DNA of 58,325 nucleotides from Oscillospiraceae bacterium (GCA_031271865.1 JAISUW010000047.1:1-58325); one strand, 5' to 3'; numbered from the stretch's first letter, positions 33,333 to 42,160 are shown. Made by a program: numbers and translations. The notes: a model not told the origin generated them from the letters alone.

Positions 33333-34373
33333 ATGCCAAAGAAGCTCAAATCCGCCCTTGCGGCTCTCCTTGCAACGATTCTCCTGCTCTCCGGGGGCAG
33401 TTTTTCGGCGCACGCATCGTTTGAGGAGGACTTCGCCGTGTTCTCCAACGATGTCGTGCGAACTGCCGACGCATGGGTTGTGCAGCCGTTTCTTACCGGG
33501 CTTTGCGATGCCCTCAACTGGACGCTGGGCGATGCCTACAAAGACCCGGCGGCTACCGCTCCCAAAGCCACCAAGCCGGACCGCATCCACTTTTTGAATG
33601 CGGGCGAGGGTGACAGCATCCTGTTGGAGAGCAACGGACACTATGCGCTCATTGATGCCGGCTTCCCCGAGTGTGCGGAAAAGGTCGCCGCCTATATCCA
33701 TAAGGTCGCCGGGAAGAATGCGAAACTGGATTTTGTCATGGTAACCCACGCCCACGCCGACCACATCGGCGGCATGCCGGGCGTTCTGTCTGACAAAACC
33801 ATCAGCGTTGGTAAACTCTACTGCCGCGTATACAGCGCCGCCGGAAAATGGTCGGTACCATGGCAGAACCTCACCAAAATGTATGAGGACACGCTCGCTG
33901 TTGCCAAAGCACGGAAGATTCCGATTGTGCAGACTGCGCCGACTGGCAAACTCACGTTCGGCGACTTCAAGATTACCATTCTCAACGGCGGCGCCGAAAA
34001 CGATGCCAACCCGGACGAGAACGCCCACGCCTACTGCCTCCTGCTCGAGGGCAAGGGGAAGCGCATTATGCTGACGAGTGATGTTTCCGGTGCGCCGGAA
34101 GAGGCCATCGCCGAGAAAGTCGGCGATGTGGATTTGCAGACCATCAACCACCACAGCCTGCCGAACGCCACGCGCCCAAAGGCCGTCGCACAGTATAAAG
34201 CTGAGATCGCCGTCAGCTCCAATTACTCCCTCTGGCCTTTTGCCGCATGGACCATCCAAGCCGCCTCTCCCGACTGCGAATTCTATTGCACCGGTAAGAG
34301 CGGCGGTCTGATTGCCGACATCGGTACGAAGATAACCATGTACCGCATCGGCATGGAACAAATGTACGACTGA
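33333..34373 (+). CDS. Secreted metallo-beta-lactamase-fold hydrolase (ComEC C-terminal-like)
   Basis: The 346-residue protein has a signal peptide (MPKKLKSALAALLATILLLSGG, cut here only in outline; cleavage near AHAS) and a metallo-beta-lactamase domain from about residue 85. The metal motif is THAHADHIGG, preceded by HFLNAGEGDSILLE and ALIDAGF. A TSDVSG Asp and an INHHSLPNA His follow. This arrangement resembles the extracellular ComEC/Rec2 nuclease domain, so a secreted nuclease or phosphodiesterase is plausible. The ATG at 33333 has GAGGTG upstream; an earlier frame start overlaps the previous gene. It is co-transcribed with its neighbours. Confidence 0.85.
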   Translation: MPKKLKSALAALLATILLLSGGSFSAHASFEEDFAVFSNDVVRTADAWVVQPFLTGLCDALNWTLGDAYKDPAATAPKATKPDRIHFLNAGEGDSILLESNGHYALIDAGFPECAEKVAAYIHKVAGKNAKLDFVMVTHAHADHIGGMPGVLSDKTISVGKLYCRVYSAAGKWSVPWQNLTKMYEDTLAVAKARKIPIVQTAPTGKLTFGDFKITILNGGAENDANPDENAHAYCLLLEGKGKRIMLTSDVSGAPEEAIAEKVGDVDLQTINHHSLPNATRPKAVAQYKAEIAVSSNYSLWPFAAWTIQAASPDCEFYCTGKSGGLIADIGTKITMYRIGMEQMYD

Positions 34374-34402
34374 TAATACAACCGGAAGCGAGGAACCGAA
34401 AG

Positions 34403-35617
34403 ATGCGCAAAAGACTCTTGTGTTTTCTTCTGACTGCCGCTCTGCTTGCGGGGCTTGCGTTGCCCTGCTTTGCCGCCGGCACATCGGCGCAAACCAAACA
34501 GAAGTACCCCATCATCTTGGTGCATGGGATGCTTGCTCTCCCTATGCCGGATTGGCTGATTTCCGGCAAACAATCGTGGCTCTATACCCAAACCATGCTC
34601 AACTACGAGCCATTTACGGATTACGAGGTCTATGCGCCCGGAATCGGTCCCGTCAGCAGTTCTTGGGACGGTGCCTGCGAACTCTATGCGCAGCTCACCG
34701 GCACCACTGTGGACTACGGCGAGGCACACTCCAAAGCGCACAACCACCCCCGCTACGGCAAAGCCTATACCGAGCCCCTCTTTGCCGGTTGGAGCAAAGA
34801 GAAAAAAGTCCATCTTGTCGGGCACTCCTACGGCGGTCTTTGGGTGCGTATGCTGGAAACCTTGCTGCGCAAAGGCGATGCCGCCGAGCGCAAAGCCTCC
34901 GGGAAGAGTGTATCCCCGCTCTTCGCCGGCGGACATGATGGCTTGGTTGCTTCCATAACTACGCTGGCTACGCCGCATAACGGCGTTTCTGCCTTGGAGC
35001 TTTTGGATTTGGATTCGCTTCTGGGGCCTATCGGTTCTTTCTTTGCAGACACCGGCATGGCGGATTTCTCCGCAAAAGTCGGTCTGGACTTCTTGAAATG
35101 CAACGGTGTCGCCTATACGGAAATGCTGCGCCTCTTGCAGGACCGCAACGACTATTCCTATGGGGAAGTCACCATCGACCGGATGAAAGAACTCAACAAA
35201 GTCATGACCCTCAACCCGAAAGTATACTACTTCTCCTACGCCGTAGATGCCACTGAACCGGACACCGGCGGCGTGCGCAAGGTCGGCAAAGCCATGAGTA
35301 CTTTCCCGCTGCATATCACCTGCGGGTTCATTGCGGGCGACAAAGGCGGCACAACTGCCGGCGGATATAAGTACGGCGCAGAATGGCAGTCCAACGACGG
35401 TCTTGTAAATACCGTTTCTGCCAAATATCCTTTCGGTCAGACCATGAAGAACGTCACCGCCTATACTGCCGCAAAGAAAGGCATTTGGAATGTCTTCCCC
35501 GTAATTGAAGGCGACCACGCCGGCGTCGTAGCCACTGGCTTCAAGGATGCCGCCTATCTGGACGCCATCCTCGGCAACATCCTGCGCGGTGCTGTGGCTA
35601 TCGAGGCCAAGGTGTAA
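34403..35617 (+). CDS. Secreted lipase (family I.5-like triacylglycerol lipase)
   Basis: The 404-residue protein has a signal peptide (KRLLCFLL...FAAGT, cleavage near residue 24) and an alpha/beta-hydrolase fold. Motifs fit the staphylococcal/Geobacillus lipase family I.5: KYPIILVHGM (oxyanion hole), VDYGEAHSKAH, the nucleophile elbow VGHSYGG (catalytic Ser in GHSYG), GGHDGLVASITTLATPHNG, then WQSNDGLVN and a late GDHAGVV with the likely catalytic His. It should hydrolyse glycerides or other esters outside the cell. It is the last gene of the exported cluster; behind it lies a repeat-rich region and no clear terminator. Confidence 0.87.
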   Translation: MRKRLLCFLLTAALLAGLALPCFAAGTSAQTKQKYPIILVHGMLALPMPDWLISGKQSWLYTQTMLNYEPFTDYEVYAPGIGPVSSSWDGACELYAQLTGTTVDYGEAHSKAHNHPRYGKAYTEPLFAGWSKEKKVHLVGHSYGGLWVRMLETLLRKGDAAERKASGKSVSPLFAGGHDGLVASITTLATPHNGVSALELLDLDSLLGPIGSFFADTGMADFSAKVGLDFLKCNGVAYTEMLRLLQDRNDYSYGEVTIDRMKELNKVMTLNPKVYYFSYAVDATEPDTGGVRKVGKAMSTFPLHITCGFIAGDKGGTTAGGYKYGAEWQSNDGLVNTVSAKYPFGQTMKNVTAYTAAKKGIWNVFPVIEGDHAGVVATGFKDAAYLDAILGNILRGAVAIEAKV

Positions 35618-35650
35618 ATGGAGATATTTATTGCTTAGCTTCTGCCTGAT

Positions 35651-35700
35651 AGTTTTATAAAAGGATTCCTTCCTTCCTCCACCTTGGGGGCGCTGCCTCC
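35651..35700 (-). repeat. GC-rich dispersed repeat, copy 2
   Basis: Inverted copy of the repeat at 29-78: GTTTTATAAAAGGA, then TTCCTCCACCTTGGGGGCG. GC-rich low-complexity sequence follows to about 35770. Together with the next two entries it fills the 439-bp gap 35618-36056, which has no supported gene. Confidence 0.7.
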
Positions 35701-35789
35701 AACCCCTCGGGGGCGCGTCCCGCGTCGCCCCCGCCCCCCCCCCGCGGCCGGGGAGTCTCCCGGACCCCCTCGGAAACTTGCCCGCTTGG

Positions 35790-35830
35790 ATGAAAAATTC
35801 GCCTTATGTCCTGTAGGGCGAATTTTTCAT
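35790..35830. repeat. 14-bp inverted repeat element
   Basis: Perfect arms ATGAAAAATTCGCC and GGCGAATTTTTCAT with a 13-nt loop. It could act as a bidirectional terminator for the lipase gene and spoIIIAG, or be a small mobile repeat. It is placed between two other repeat modules. Confidence 0.75.
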
Positions 35831-35930
35831 ATGCGCTGCTTGGTTGCCTCTGTGTGGGTTGGGGGCATGCTTTCGGTGTTCTATATAAGTTGAGTGCTGT
35901 ACTTTTGCTTCTTGCCCCTTGACTCTTGTT

Positions 35931-35990
35931 TTGTGCATTTTGACAATGATTTTGTGGTTTTGTCAATGAACAATCGTGATTTTGACGAAA
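35931..35990 (+). repeat. Dispersed ~60-bp element, copy C
   Basis: TTGTGCATTTTGACAATGAT, then GAACAATCGTGATTTTGACG. Same orientation as copies A and B. A TTGCTTCTTGC-type tract precedes it at about 35902-35928. Confidence 0.8.
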
Positions 35991-36056
35991 ATGCTCGCGT
36001 AGTTATTGGTACGTACATATGGCTACGTATTCACCCGTATGTAAACCCCGCAAACC

Positions 36057-36623
36057 CTATTGCCCGGCCGCCAGCTTCCCAATGCTGACTTTATTTGCGC
36101 CCACACCGAGGACAGATGTCACGGCTTCTGTGATGGCAGCCTTCACGGAGGCCTCCCCTGCCCCGGCGCAAAGAACGGCCACCCCGCGCACTTTCGGCTC
36201 AACCGTCTTCAGAATCAGCCCTTGCTGCCCGCTCCCTTGGCCGATGATAACGTAGTTCTTCTCCGCGGTCAGGCTCTCTTGGGAGGAACCGGTGCCGGTA
36301 GAGGAACTCTGCGCGCTTTTCCCCTCTGTTGCATAGACAGGCTCGGAGGAACAGTCGAGCGTCAGCATGACTTTTGTCTGCCCTGCCCCGGCAATAGAGG
36401 AAATCAACTCTTCCAACCGTTGCTCCATGTCACGCTCATAGGAAGATAAATCCACCGACACTTCCGTTGCAGACGAAGCGGAGGCTTTCTTTGTCACGGG
36501 GAAAACGGAGGAGAGTGCCAAAAGCAGGATACCCACAATGCCGCCGATGAGGGCTATCTTCTGCCAGAGCTTGATTTTGGGCTTACCGGATTTGCTGTCG
36601 GTGGCGTCGCTTTTGATTTCCAT
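36057..36623 (-). CDS. spoIIIAG: Stage III sporulation protein AG (SpoIIIAG)
   Basis: The 188-residue protein matches SpoIIIAG, which forms a ring of the SpoIIIA channel complex in the mother-cell membrane. It has a cytosolic start (KSGKPKIKLWQK), one membrane segment near residues 22-43 and the ring-building domain: YERDMEQRLEELISSIAGAG, VMLTLDCSSEPVYATEG, and the conserved EPKVRGVAVLCAGAGEASVKAAITEAV with VLGVGANKVSI. It is shorter than the B. subtilis protein (229). The ATG at 36623 has AAAGG upstream and fits the family better than an upstream start near 36716. It is alone: no spoIIIAF before it and no spoIIIAH after it. spoIIIAB is 35 kb away in this window. Confidence 0.88.
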   Translation of the reverse strand: MEIKSDATDSKSGKPKIKLWQKIALIGGIVGILLLALSSVFPVTKKASASSATEVSVDLSSYERDMEQRLEELISSIAGAGQTKVMLTLDCSSEPVYATEGKSAQSSSTGTGSSQESLTAEKNYVIIGQGSGQQGLILKTVEPKVRGVAVLCAGAGEASVKAAITEAVTSVLGVGANKVSIGKLAAGQ

Positions 36624-36660
36624 AGCAGTACCCGACCTTTCTGTTTGTGCACTTTGTCCC

Positions 36661-36689
36661 ATACTATGCGGGCTTGTACTGCAATATGA
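36661..36689 (-). promoter_or_regulatory. Candidate sigma-E promoter of spoIIIAG
   Basis: Minus strand -35 TCATATT, 14-bp spacer, -10 CATAGTAT. This fits the mother-cell sigma-E pattern (ATATT, 13-15 bp, CATACANT) with two mismatches in the -10. The start codon lies about 30 bp beyond the predicted start site. Sigma-E control is what is known for spoIIIA genes. Confidence 0.55.
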
Positions 36690-36740
36690 CCGCTTCCGGT
36701 TAGGAGCAGAAGGCATCTCGTCCGATTTTGTTTGAACGGA

Positions 36741-36768
36741 TTGACAAGCTCGGCATACAATATATAGG
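36741..36768 (+). promoter_or_regulatory. Probable promoter of mazF/ndoA
   Basis: Consensus -35 TTGACA, 16-bp spacer, imperfect -10 TATAGG. It predicts a leader of about 175 nt before the TTG start of mazF. Confidence 0.55.
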
Positions 36769-36795
36769 AAGGCTAATCCAAAAATTCAGCCTTCC
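36767..36795. promoter_or_regulatory. Inverted repeat over the predicted mazF start site
   Basis: Perfect arms GGAAGGCT and AGCCTTCC separated by 13 nt, overlapping the -10 end and the predicted start site. The position fits an operator. The rest of the leader to 36950 is GC-rich (motifs GACCGGGGCGAAAAACCGG, ACGGGGAGAACC) without a supported gene. Confidence 0.45.
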
Positions 36796-36950
36796 GAGTG
36801 ATTCATCGGACGAGGAGCGTGGCATACTACTACTGCTTGGGTGACCGGGGCGAAAAACCGGACGGGACAACGGGGAGAACCTGCACCGGATGTTCCCTAT
36901 CAGCCCATCGCAGCAGTACCCGCCACATAAAACAACGGAGAGTGATAGTC

Positions 36951-37358
36951 TTGATAGTCAAACGCGGAGACATCTTTTATGCGGACCTCAGTCCCGTAAT
37001 CGGCTCCGAGCAGGGGGGGATTCGCCCCGTGCTGATTGTGCAAAACGATGTGGGCAACAAGTTCAGCCCAACGGTCATCGCGGCGGCAATCACGAGCCAG
37101 AAGTATAAGACCGACTTGCCGACCCATATCAAAGTCGATGCCGTGAACTCCGGTCTGGCGCGGGACAGCATCGTCCTGCTCGAGCAGGTGCGCACCCTCG
37201 ACAAGCGCCGCCTCAAAGAGCGCATGGGAAACCTCGAGGAGAAAGACATGGTGCGCGTCAACCGAGCCTTAAGCGTCAGTCTGGGCATCAGCGGCGCCCA
37301 GGTATCCGCCGCACCCGCCGCCCAACAGGTATCAAGCAACCCGGCAGCTACTGCATAA
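36951..37358 (+). CDS. mazF: MazF/NdoA-type endoribonuclease toxin
   Basis: The 135-residue protein is a PemK/MazF-family RNA interferase, which cuts single-stranded mRNA. The fold motifs are complete: VKRGDIFYADLSPVIGSEQGGIRPVLIVQND, NKFSPTVIAAAITSQ, LPTHIKVD, LARDSIVLLEQVRTLDKRRLKERMG. A 20-residue Ala/Gln/Ser tail exceeds the usual ~116 residues. The start is TTG at 36951, with GGAG 10 nt upstream; a GTG three codons earlier is too close to the site. No antitoxin (MazE/EndoAI) frame is visible in the 327 bp upstream, which is unusual; the partner may be elsewhere. A strong terminator follows at 37380-37415. Confidence 0.92.
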   Translation: MIVKRGDIFYADLSPVIGSEQGGIRPVLIVQNDVGNKFSPTVIAAAITSQKYKTDLPTHIKVDAVNSGLARDSIVLLEQVRTLDKRRLKERMGNLEEKDMVRVNRALSVSLGISGAQVSAAPAAQQVSSNPAATA

Positions 37359-37379
37359 GAGATAACAGACCCATATATA

Positions 37380-37415
37380 CGGGGACGGTCTTTCGGCTGT
37401 CCCCGGCTGTTTTTT
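37380..37415 (+). terminator. Intrinsic terminator of mazF
   Basis: Stem CGGGGAC / GTCCCCG (7 bp) with a 12-nt loop, then GCTGTTTTTT. It sits between mazF and the convergent sbcC stop. Confidence 0.82.
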
Positions 37416-37424
37416 CGGCTTTCG

Positions 37425-40400
37425 TTATGCTATGATATGTATTCTGCTCCCTCGGTGCGTCTTCTCTACAATCACTTGCTTATCTATACGATCACGAAGG
37501 CCGGCGACGTGGGAGATAATGCCGATGATTCGGTTGCCGTCCGCCATCTCGGAAAGCGTACGCACAGAGGTCTCCAGCGTTTCGGCATCCAAGGAGCCAA
37601 ATCCCTCATCTATAAACATCGCATCGAGGTGCACCCCGCCATGGCTTTGCTGCACAACATCCGACAGACCGAGTGCCAACGACAGGGAAGCAGTAAACGA
37701 CTCGCCGCCGGAGAGGCTGTTCGCACTGCGATTCTTTCCGGTGTAGCTATCGAAGACTTCTATATCTAAGCCCCTTGTTTTGCGCCCATCGCCGCCGTCT
37801 TCCTTACGGCGGAATACATACCGCCCTTGGCTCATATCCAAGAACCGCCGGTTTGCCGCACCGAGGACGCGGTCAAAGTATGCCGTCTGCGCATATGTTT
37901 CAAAGTCCAGTTTTCCGTTGGCAAACTCGTAAAGCGGCTTTACTGTTGCGTACTCCCGCTCTGCCTTTCGCAGAGCAGCCTCTGCTTTTTCCACCTCTTT
38001 GCGCATGTGTGTGATACTATCCAAGTTTTGCTTTGTCTCTTCCCGCTCTGTGCGGATTGTCTCTATCTGCCGCTTGGTTTCCTCGGCGGCATTCCGAAGA
38101 AACTCCATATCCGGTTTTTCTTTGCCCGCCGTTTCGCCGGACAGGCGCTCCACTTCCCTGCGCAGTCGGTTGCCTTCCTCACGGTATTCGGTCATCTGCC
38201 GGACGATTTCAGCCAATTGTTCCTCCGTCAGGAGGGCAGCTGCATACGCCGCAGCATCGGCAAATCCGTTCTCTTCTAAAGCCGATTTGTACGCATCCCG
38301 GGTCTTTTCGTTCTCTATGCGAAACGCCTGTTCATACTTACGGCTTGCTGCCACAAGCGTTTTGGCTTTTTCCAGGGCTGTGCTGCTGTCCAGATGCGCT
38401 TTTTGGGCATTCTTCCATGCGGTGTCCAGTTGCAAAACGTTCGCTTTCGCGTTGTTTTTCTGCTGTTTCAACTCTGCTGCCTGTCTTTCGGTGTCCTGCA
38501 GAAGCACGGCAAGTTCACTCCCGCTCTCTTCCCAAACCGCTTCCGGTAGGAAAGCACTGAAATCAACGAAGAACCTTTCCCGCCGCGTAGCGGCAGTTGT
38601 ATACAGTTTTTCGCAGAGGCGTGTCAATTCTTTTTGCTGTGTATGGGATTTCTCCCAATCCATGCGAAGGTCGGCAAGCGCTTTTTCCTGCTGCTCTTTC
38701 TGCGCTGTCAGGTCGAGTACAAGTGAGCGCGTATCCACCAGCGCGGCTTTTACCTGCGCACCCGCCGTCTGCCGTGTCACGTTGGGGATATAGACAATCA
38801 GCGTGCGCATAAAACCGTCTCGGCGGGTGTCGATTTCCGCCTCCAGAGCTGCGCAAATCGGACGCAATTCCGCTTCCCGTTGCGAGGTGCTTTCTGTCTG
38901 TTCGCGCAAGGAAAGCAAGGCTTGCTCCGCTGCGATTCGCTCTTTCGCCATGCTTTCGCAGCGCTCTTTCACAGTGCGTACTTCTGCTCCCAATTCGGCT
39001 GAAGCAGCTTCAAAGGGCTTGTCGGGCATTGCTGTGGAAATGGCAGCCTGAAACCGCTCTTGCAGCACATCATAGGCTTGTTTCGTGCCGGCACATCTGT
39101 TCGATTTCTCTGTGTAAGTACGCTGTGCGGCGGTCAATTGGGTTTCTGCTTTTTTCAGTGCTTCCTTACTTACTTCATCATCGGTGATTCGTGCCGCGTT
39201 CGGATGATGCATTGAACCGCATACCGGACAAGGTTCTCCCTCACGCAGTTCCCGCGCAAGCAAGCCTGCTTGCGCAAAAAGAAACTGCTCATGCAATCCC
39301 TCATACGCCGCTTGCTTTTCTCTGTAAGCAGCCGCTGCATTTTCAAATGCCGTCTGCTCGGCAGCCAACTGCGCTTTCTTTTCCGTAACCGTACGCCAAT
39401 CACTTTGTAAAGCTATAAGCTTTACAAGTCTATCGCTCTCTTTTTCTTCTTGAGCCGTCAAACGGCGGAAAGCTTGCTCCGCCTCGGGTAAAGCCGGGAG
39501 CTGCCGGATGGTTTCCGCTAAAGCGGTCAACTCTTTTTGTGTGTCCGCCAAAGTGTACTGTTTCTTGCGTATGGCGGCAAACTCTGTCTGCAAAGCTTCA
39601 TACGAGCGCCGCTTCTCTTCTTCACGCTCCAGCGACCGCACCAAGGTATCCAATGCCTCTTTGGTTTCCTCGACACCGGGCAACGTATTGATGTGCGCCT
39701 CCAGCACTTCCAGACTCGCCTTCCGGGTTTCCCATTCGGTAAGCGTCTTTTGGATCTCATCATAATCACAGCGCAGGGCTTGGAGTTGATTGTGCTTTTG
39801 GATTGCTTCCTCCGCTTGCCGCGTCAGGGTATCTAAAACCGTTTGTGCCCCTGCCAAATCCGGTAACTCTGCGAGGCGTTGTTCAGCCAATCGCAATCGC
39901 TCGGCAGCGGACGCTTCACCGATATTCGCCTCTGCTGATTCCGCACAGGCTTTTTCATAAGCGGCAGCAGCGGATTCGGCTCTGTCAGCAAAAGGCTTCA
40001 CTTTCCGCAAGGCCGCTGCGCCGCGCTCACAGCATTCCTCCAAAGTGCTCATTTCGTCCGCTTTTTCTGTATGCGCTTGCAGTGCAGATTGTTGGACTGC
40101 CAGTTTGTCAAATACGCTACACAAGCGCTCGGCAACGGCAAGCCTTGCAGTCAGTTCTTCCCGCTCCTTTTCCAGCAGGAGAATCGCTTCCTCATTTTTC
40201 TGCAACGCCTCGTTTTGGGTTATGATAGCCGTATCCCATTCGGCATATTGCCGCCGCAAATCATTGGGATTCACGCCATAGCGCTCAAAGTCCTTGCGAA
40301 TCATGCCGCACGCATTGGCTTTTACTTTCGCGCGCTCTTTCAGTTTCTCTTGAAAGACTTGCAGCATACCCGTATTGAATATCCGCCGAAGTATCTTCAC

Positions 40401-40907
40401 ACGCTCGTCCGTGCCGCTTTGGAGGAAGCGCAGAAAGTCGTTCTGGGCTATCATCACAATCTGTGCAAATTGGTTGCGATCCAAGCCGACAATCTCCGCA
40501 ACTTTGGCTTTCACGTCGCGATCCCTGTCTAACACCGTGCCATCCGGCAGATAGAGTGTGACACTCTCTGTATATGAATAAGGCACTTCGTTCATCTTAC
40601 GGGTTTTATGCGGGATAATCTCGCGGCGGATGCGGTACACATTGCTGCCGGAGGCAAACTCCAGTTCGACGTAAGTCTTGGCGAGCCCCTCGGCAAAATC
40701 GCTCCGGAGCATTTTATAGTTGTCACGGCCATTCCCGCTGGCCTGCCCAAAAAGCGCATAGGAGATGGCATCAAAGATCGTAGTTTTGCCGGAACCGGTC
40801 TCCCCGGCGATTAAGTATAAGCCATTCGTGCCGATTTCCGCGAAGTCGAGGCTCTCTTGACCGGCATAAGACCCGAAAGCACACAGTTTCAACTTGATAG
40901 GCTTCAT
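37425..40907 (-). CDS. sbcC: Exonuclease subunit SbcC
   Basis: SbcC is the Rad50-like ATPase of the SbcCD nuclease, which opens hairpins and DNA ends. The 1160-residue protein has Walker A GETGSGKTTIFDAISYALFG near residue 34, two long coiled-coil arms, the zinc hook CPVCGSMHHPN near residue 560, the ABC signature NSLSGGESFTASLSLALG near 1065 and Walker B LDAMFIDEGFGSLD near 1095. All key parts are present. The ATG at 40907 overlaps the sbcD stop as ATGA. It is the last gene of the long minus-strand run. A hairpin-cutting nuclease is notable in a genome with so many palindromes, though that link is only an idea. Confidence 0.96.
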   Translation of the reverse strand: MKPIKLKLCAFGSYAGQESLDFAEIGTNGLYLIAGETGSGKTTIFDAISYALFGQASGNGRDNYKMLRSDFAEGLAKTYVELEFASGSNVYRIRREIIPHKTRKMNEVPYSYTESVTLYLPDGTVLDRDRDVKAKVAEIVGLDRNQFAQIVMIAQNDFLRFLQSGTDERVKILRRIFNTGMLQVFQEKLKERAKVKANACGMIRKDFERYGVNPNDLRRQYAEWDTAIITQNEALQKNEEAILLLEKEREELTARLAVAERLCSVFDKLAVQQSALQAHTEKADEMSTLEECCERGAAALRKVKPFADRAESAAAAYEKACAESAEANIGEASAAERLRLAEQRLAELPDLAGAQTVLDTLTRQAEEAIQKHNQLQALRCDYDEIQKTLTEWETRKASLEVLEAHINTLPGVEETKEALDTLVRSLEREEEKRRSYEALQTEFAAIRKKQYTLADTQKELTALAETIRQLPALPEAEQAFRRLTAQEEKESDRLVKLIALQSDWRTVTEKKAQLAAEQTAFENAAAAYREKQAAYEGLHEQFLFAQAGLLARELREGEPCPVCGSMHHPNAARITDDEVSKEALKKAETQLTAAQRTYTEKSNRCAGTKQAYDVLQERFQAAISTAMPDKPFEAASAELGAEVRTVKERCESMAKERIAAEQALLSLREQTESTSQREAELRPICAALEAEIDTRRDGFMRTLIVYIPNVTRQTAGAQVKAALVDTRSLVLDLTAQKEQQEKALADLRMDWEKSHTQQKELTRLCEKLYTTAATRRERFFVDFSAFLPEAVWEESGSELAVLLQDTERQAAELKQQKNNAKANVLQLDTAWKNAQKAHLDSSTALEKAKTLVAASRKYEQAFRIENEKTRDAYKSALEENGFADAAAYAAALLTEEQLAEIVRQMTEYREEGNRLRREVERLSGETAGKEKPDMEFLRNAAEETKRQIETIRTEREETKQNLDSITHMRKEVEKAEAALRKAEREYATVKPLYEFANGKLDFETYAQTAYFDRVLGAANRRFLDMSQGRYVFRRKEDGGDGRKTRGLDIEVFDSYTGKNRSANSLSGGESFTASLSLALGLSDVVQQSHGGVHLDAMFIDEGFGSLDAETLETSVRTLSEMADGNRIIGIISHVAGLRDRIDKQVIVEKTHRGSRIHIIA

Positions 40908-42049
40908 ACTTCCTCCCCCTCTTCCAAAAGCTCCCGCACAATCAGTGCCTGTTCCTCGGTCATTGCGCCGCCGCTGGTTTGCAAAAAGAATGTGCTGAAG
41001 AGCGCAAACGGATCCATGCGTTCCAACAGTTCCGCTTCCGGCGCACCGCCGTCGTAGACAAAGCGGCTACGGGTATTCTCATACTCCAGATGCATGACAT
41101 TCGGGTACACACCCCGCACTTTGCCCATCGCGTCAATACCCTCTTCCTCATCCGTAAGGATGACGCGCAGATAATCCTCTCGGTCATCCTGCGCGGCAAA
41201 GGTATCTGTGATTACCTCTGCAAGCGTACCTTTTATCTCACGCATTCGGTGCAACGGGGTCAGGGGAAGTACTTTCAGTGACAGATTCCCTTTTTCTTTC
41301 AGCTCCGCAAGGGTGACAGACTTTTTGTGGTGCATTTCAGATAAGGAATACTTCACCGGGGAACCGGCGTAGCGGATGCTGTCCCCGGCCTTTTGCGCAC
41401 CGTGCAAATGCCCCAACGCCACATAATCAAAGCCGGCCAAAATCCCTGCGTCCACCGCATCCAGACCGCCAATGGGACTGATCTCCGATTCGCACCGCTG
41501 AACGTCAACACCAACTGCCGTATAGAACTGATGGGAAAGCAGGACATTCCTCTGTGTATAGTCTATCTGCGCCGCCTCCAAGACTGTCCGAACAGCTTGT
41601 GTATATGTATCAATCTCTTTGCCGGGGAACATACAACGGACAACAGAGGGCTTCACGTAAGGCAGCAACCAAAAAGTCACTTCGCCGTAAGAATCCGCTA
41701 ACGTTACCGATTGCAATGCACCGTCAAACACGCCGCAGATGTGCAGACGCCGCTGTGAAAGAAGCCGGGCTGCGTAATTCAGCCGCCAAGAGGCATCGTG
41801 GTTGCCGGATATGAGCAACACCGCAACACCCTTCTCGGCAAGGTCGGTCAGGAAATTATCAAACAACCGAACGGCGTCCACAGAAGGGAACGTGTTGTCA
41901 TATACATCCCCGGCAATGCAAACGGCTTGCGGCTGTTCGGTATCTATGTATTCCAGTATCTGCCGGAAGGCGTTGCGCTGTTCCTCTAACATAGAGAACC
42001 CATTAACGGTTTTCCCAATGTGCAAATCCGAGAGATGTAAGAATTTCAT
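40904..42049 (-). CDS. sbcD: Exonuclease subunit SbcD
   Basis: SbcD is the Mre11-like metallophosphoesterase of the SbcCD complex. The 381-residue protein has the phosphoesterase motifs FLHLSDLHIGK (residues 3-13), CIAGDVYDN, LISGNHDASWR, SHQFY and GHLHGAQ. The ATG at 42049 has AAAGGA 7 nt upstream; an earlier in-frame start at 42094 lacks support. The stop overlaps sbcC by 4 bp. It follows the metallopeptidase gene after 111 bp, on the same strand and without a clear terminator between, so read-through from the tubulin/VWA operon is possible. Confidence 0.95.
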   Translation of the reverse strand: MKFLHLSDLHIGKTVNGFSMLEEQRNAFRQILEYIDTEQPQAVCIAGDVYDNTFPSVDAVRLFDNFLTDLAEKGVAVLLISGNHDASWRLNYAARLLSQRRLHICGVFDGALQSVTLADSYGEVTFWLLPYVKPSVVRCMFPGKEIDTYTQAVRTVLEAAQIDYTQRNVLLSHQFYTAVGVDVQRCESEISPIGGLDAVDAGILAGFDYVALGHLHGAQKAGDSIRYAGSPVKYSLSEMHHKKSVTLAELKEKGNLSLKVLPLTPLHRMREIKGTLAEVITDTFAAQDDREDYLRVILTDEEEGIDAMGKVRGVYPNVMHLEYENTRSRFVYDGGAPEAELLERMDPFALFSTFFLQTSGGAMTEEQALIVRELLEEGEEV

Positions 42050-42160
42050 AGCTTGTCCTTTTCTGTTTCGTTCATTGTACGCCGCGGCAGACATAGCCTG
42101 CCGAAAAGCAAGACAACCGAATAACAGCAGCAGAATTCCGCGGTTTCCCTCCTACAGTGC

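Noticed and set aside
35655-35966. Minus-strand open frame of 103 codons next to spoIIIAG
   Set aside because: It spans three repeat modules and has no family features.
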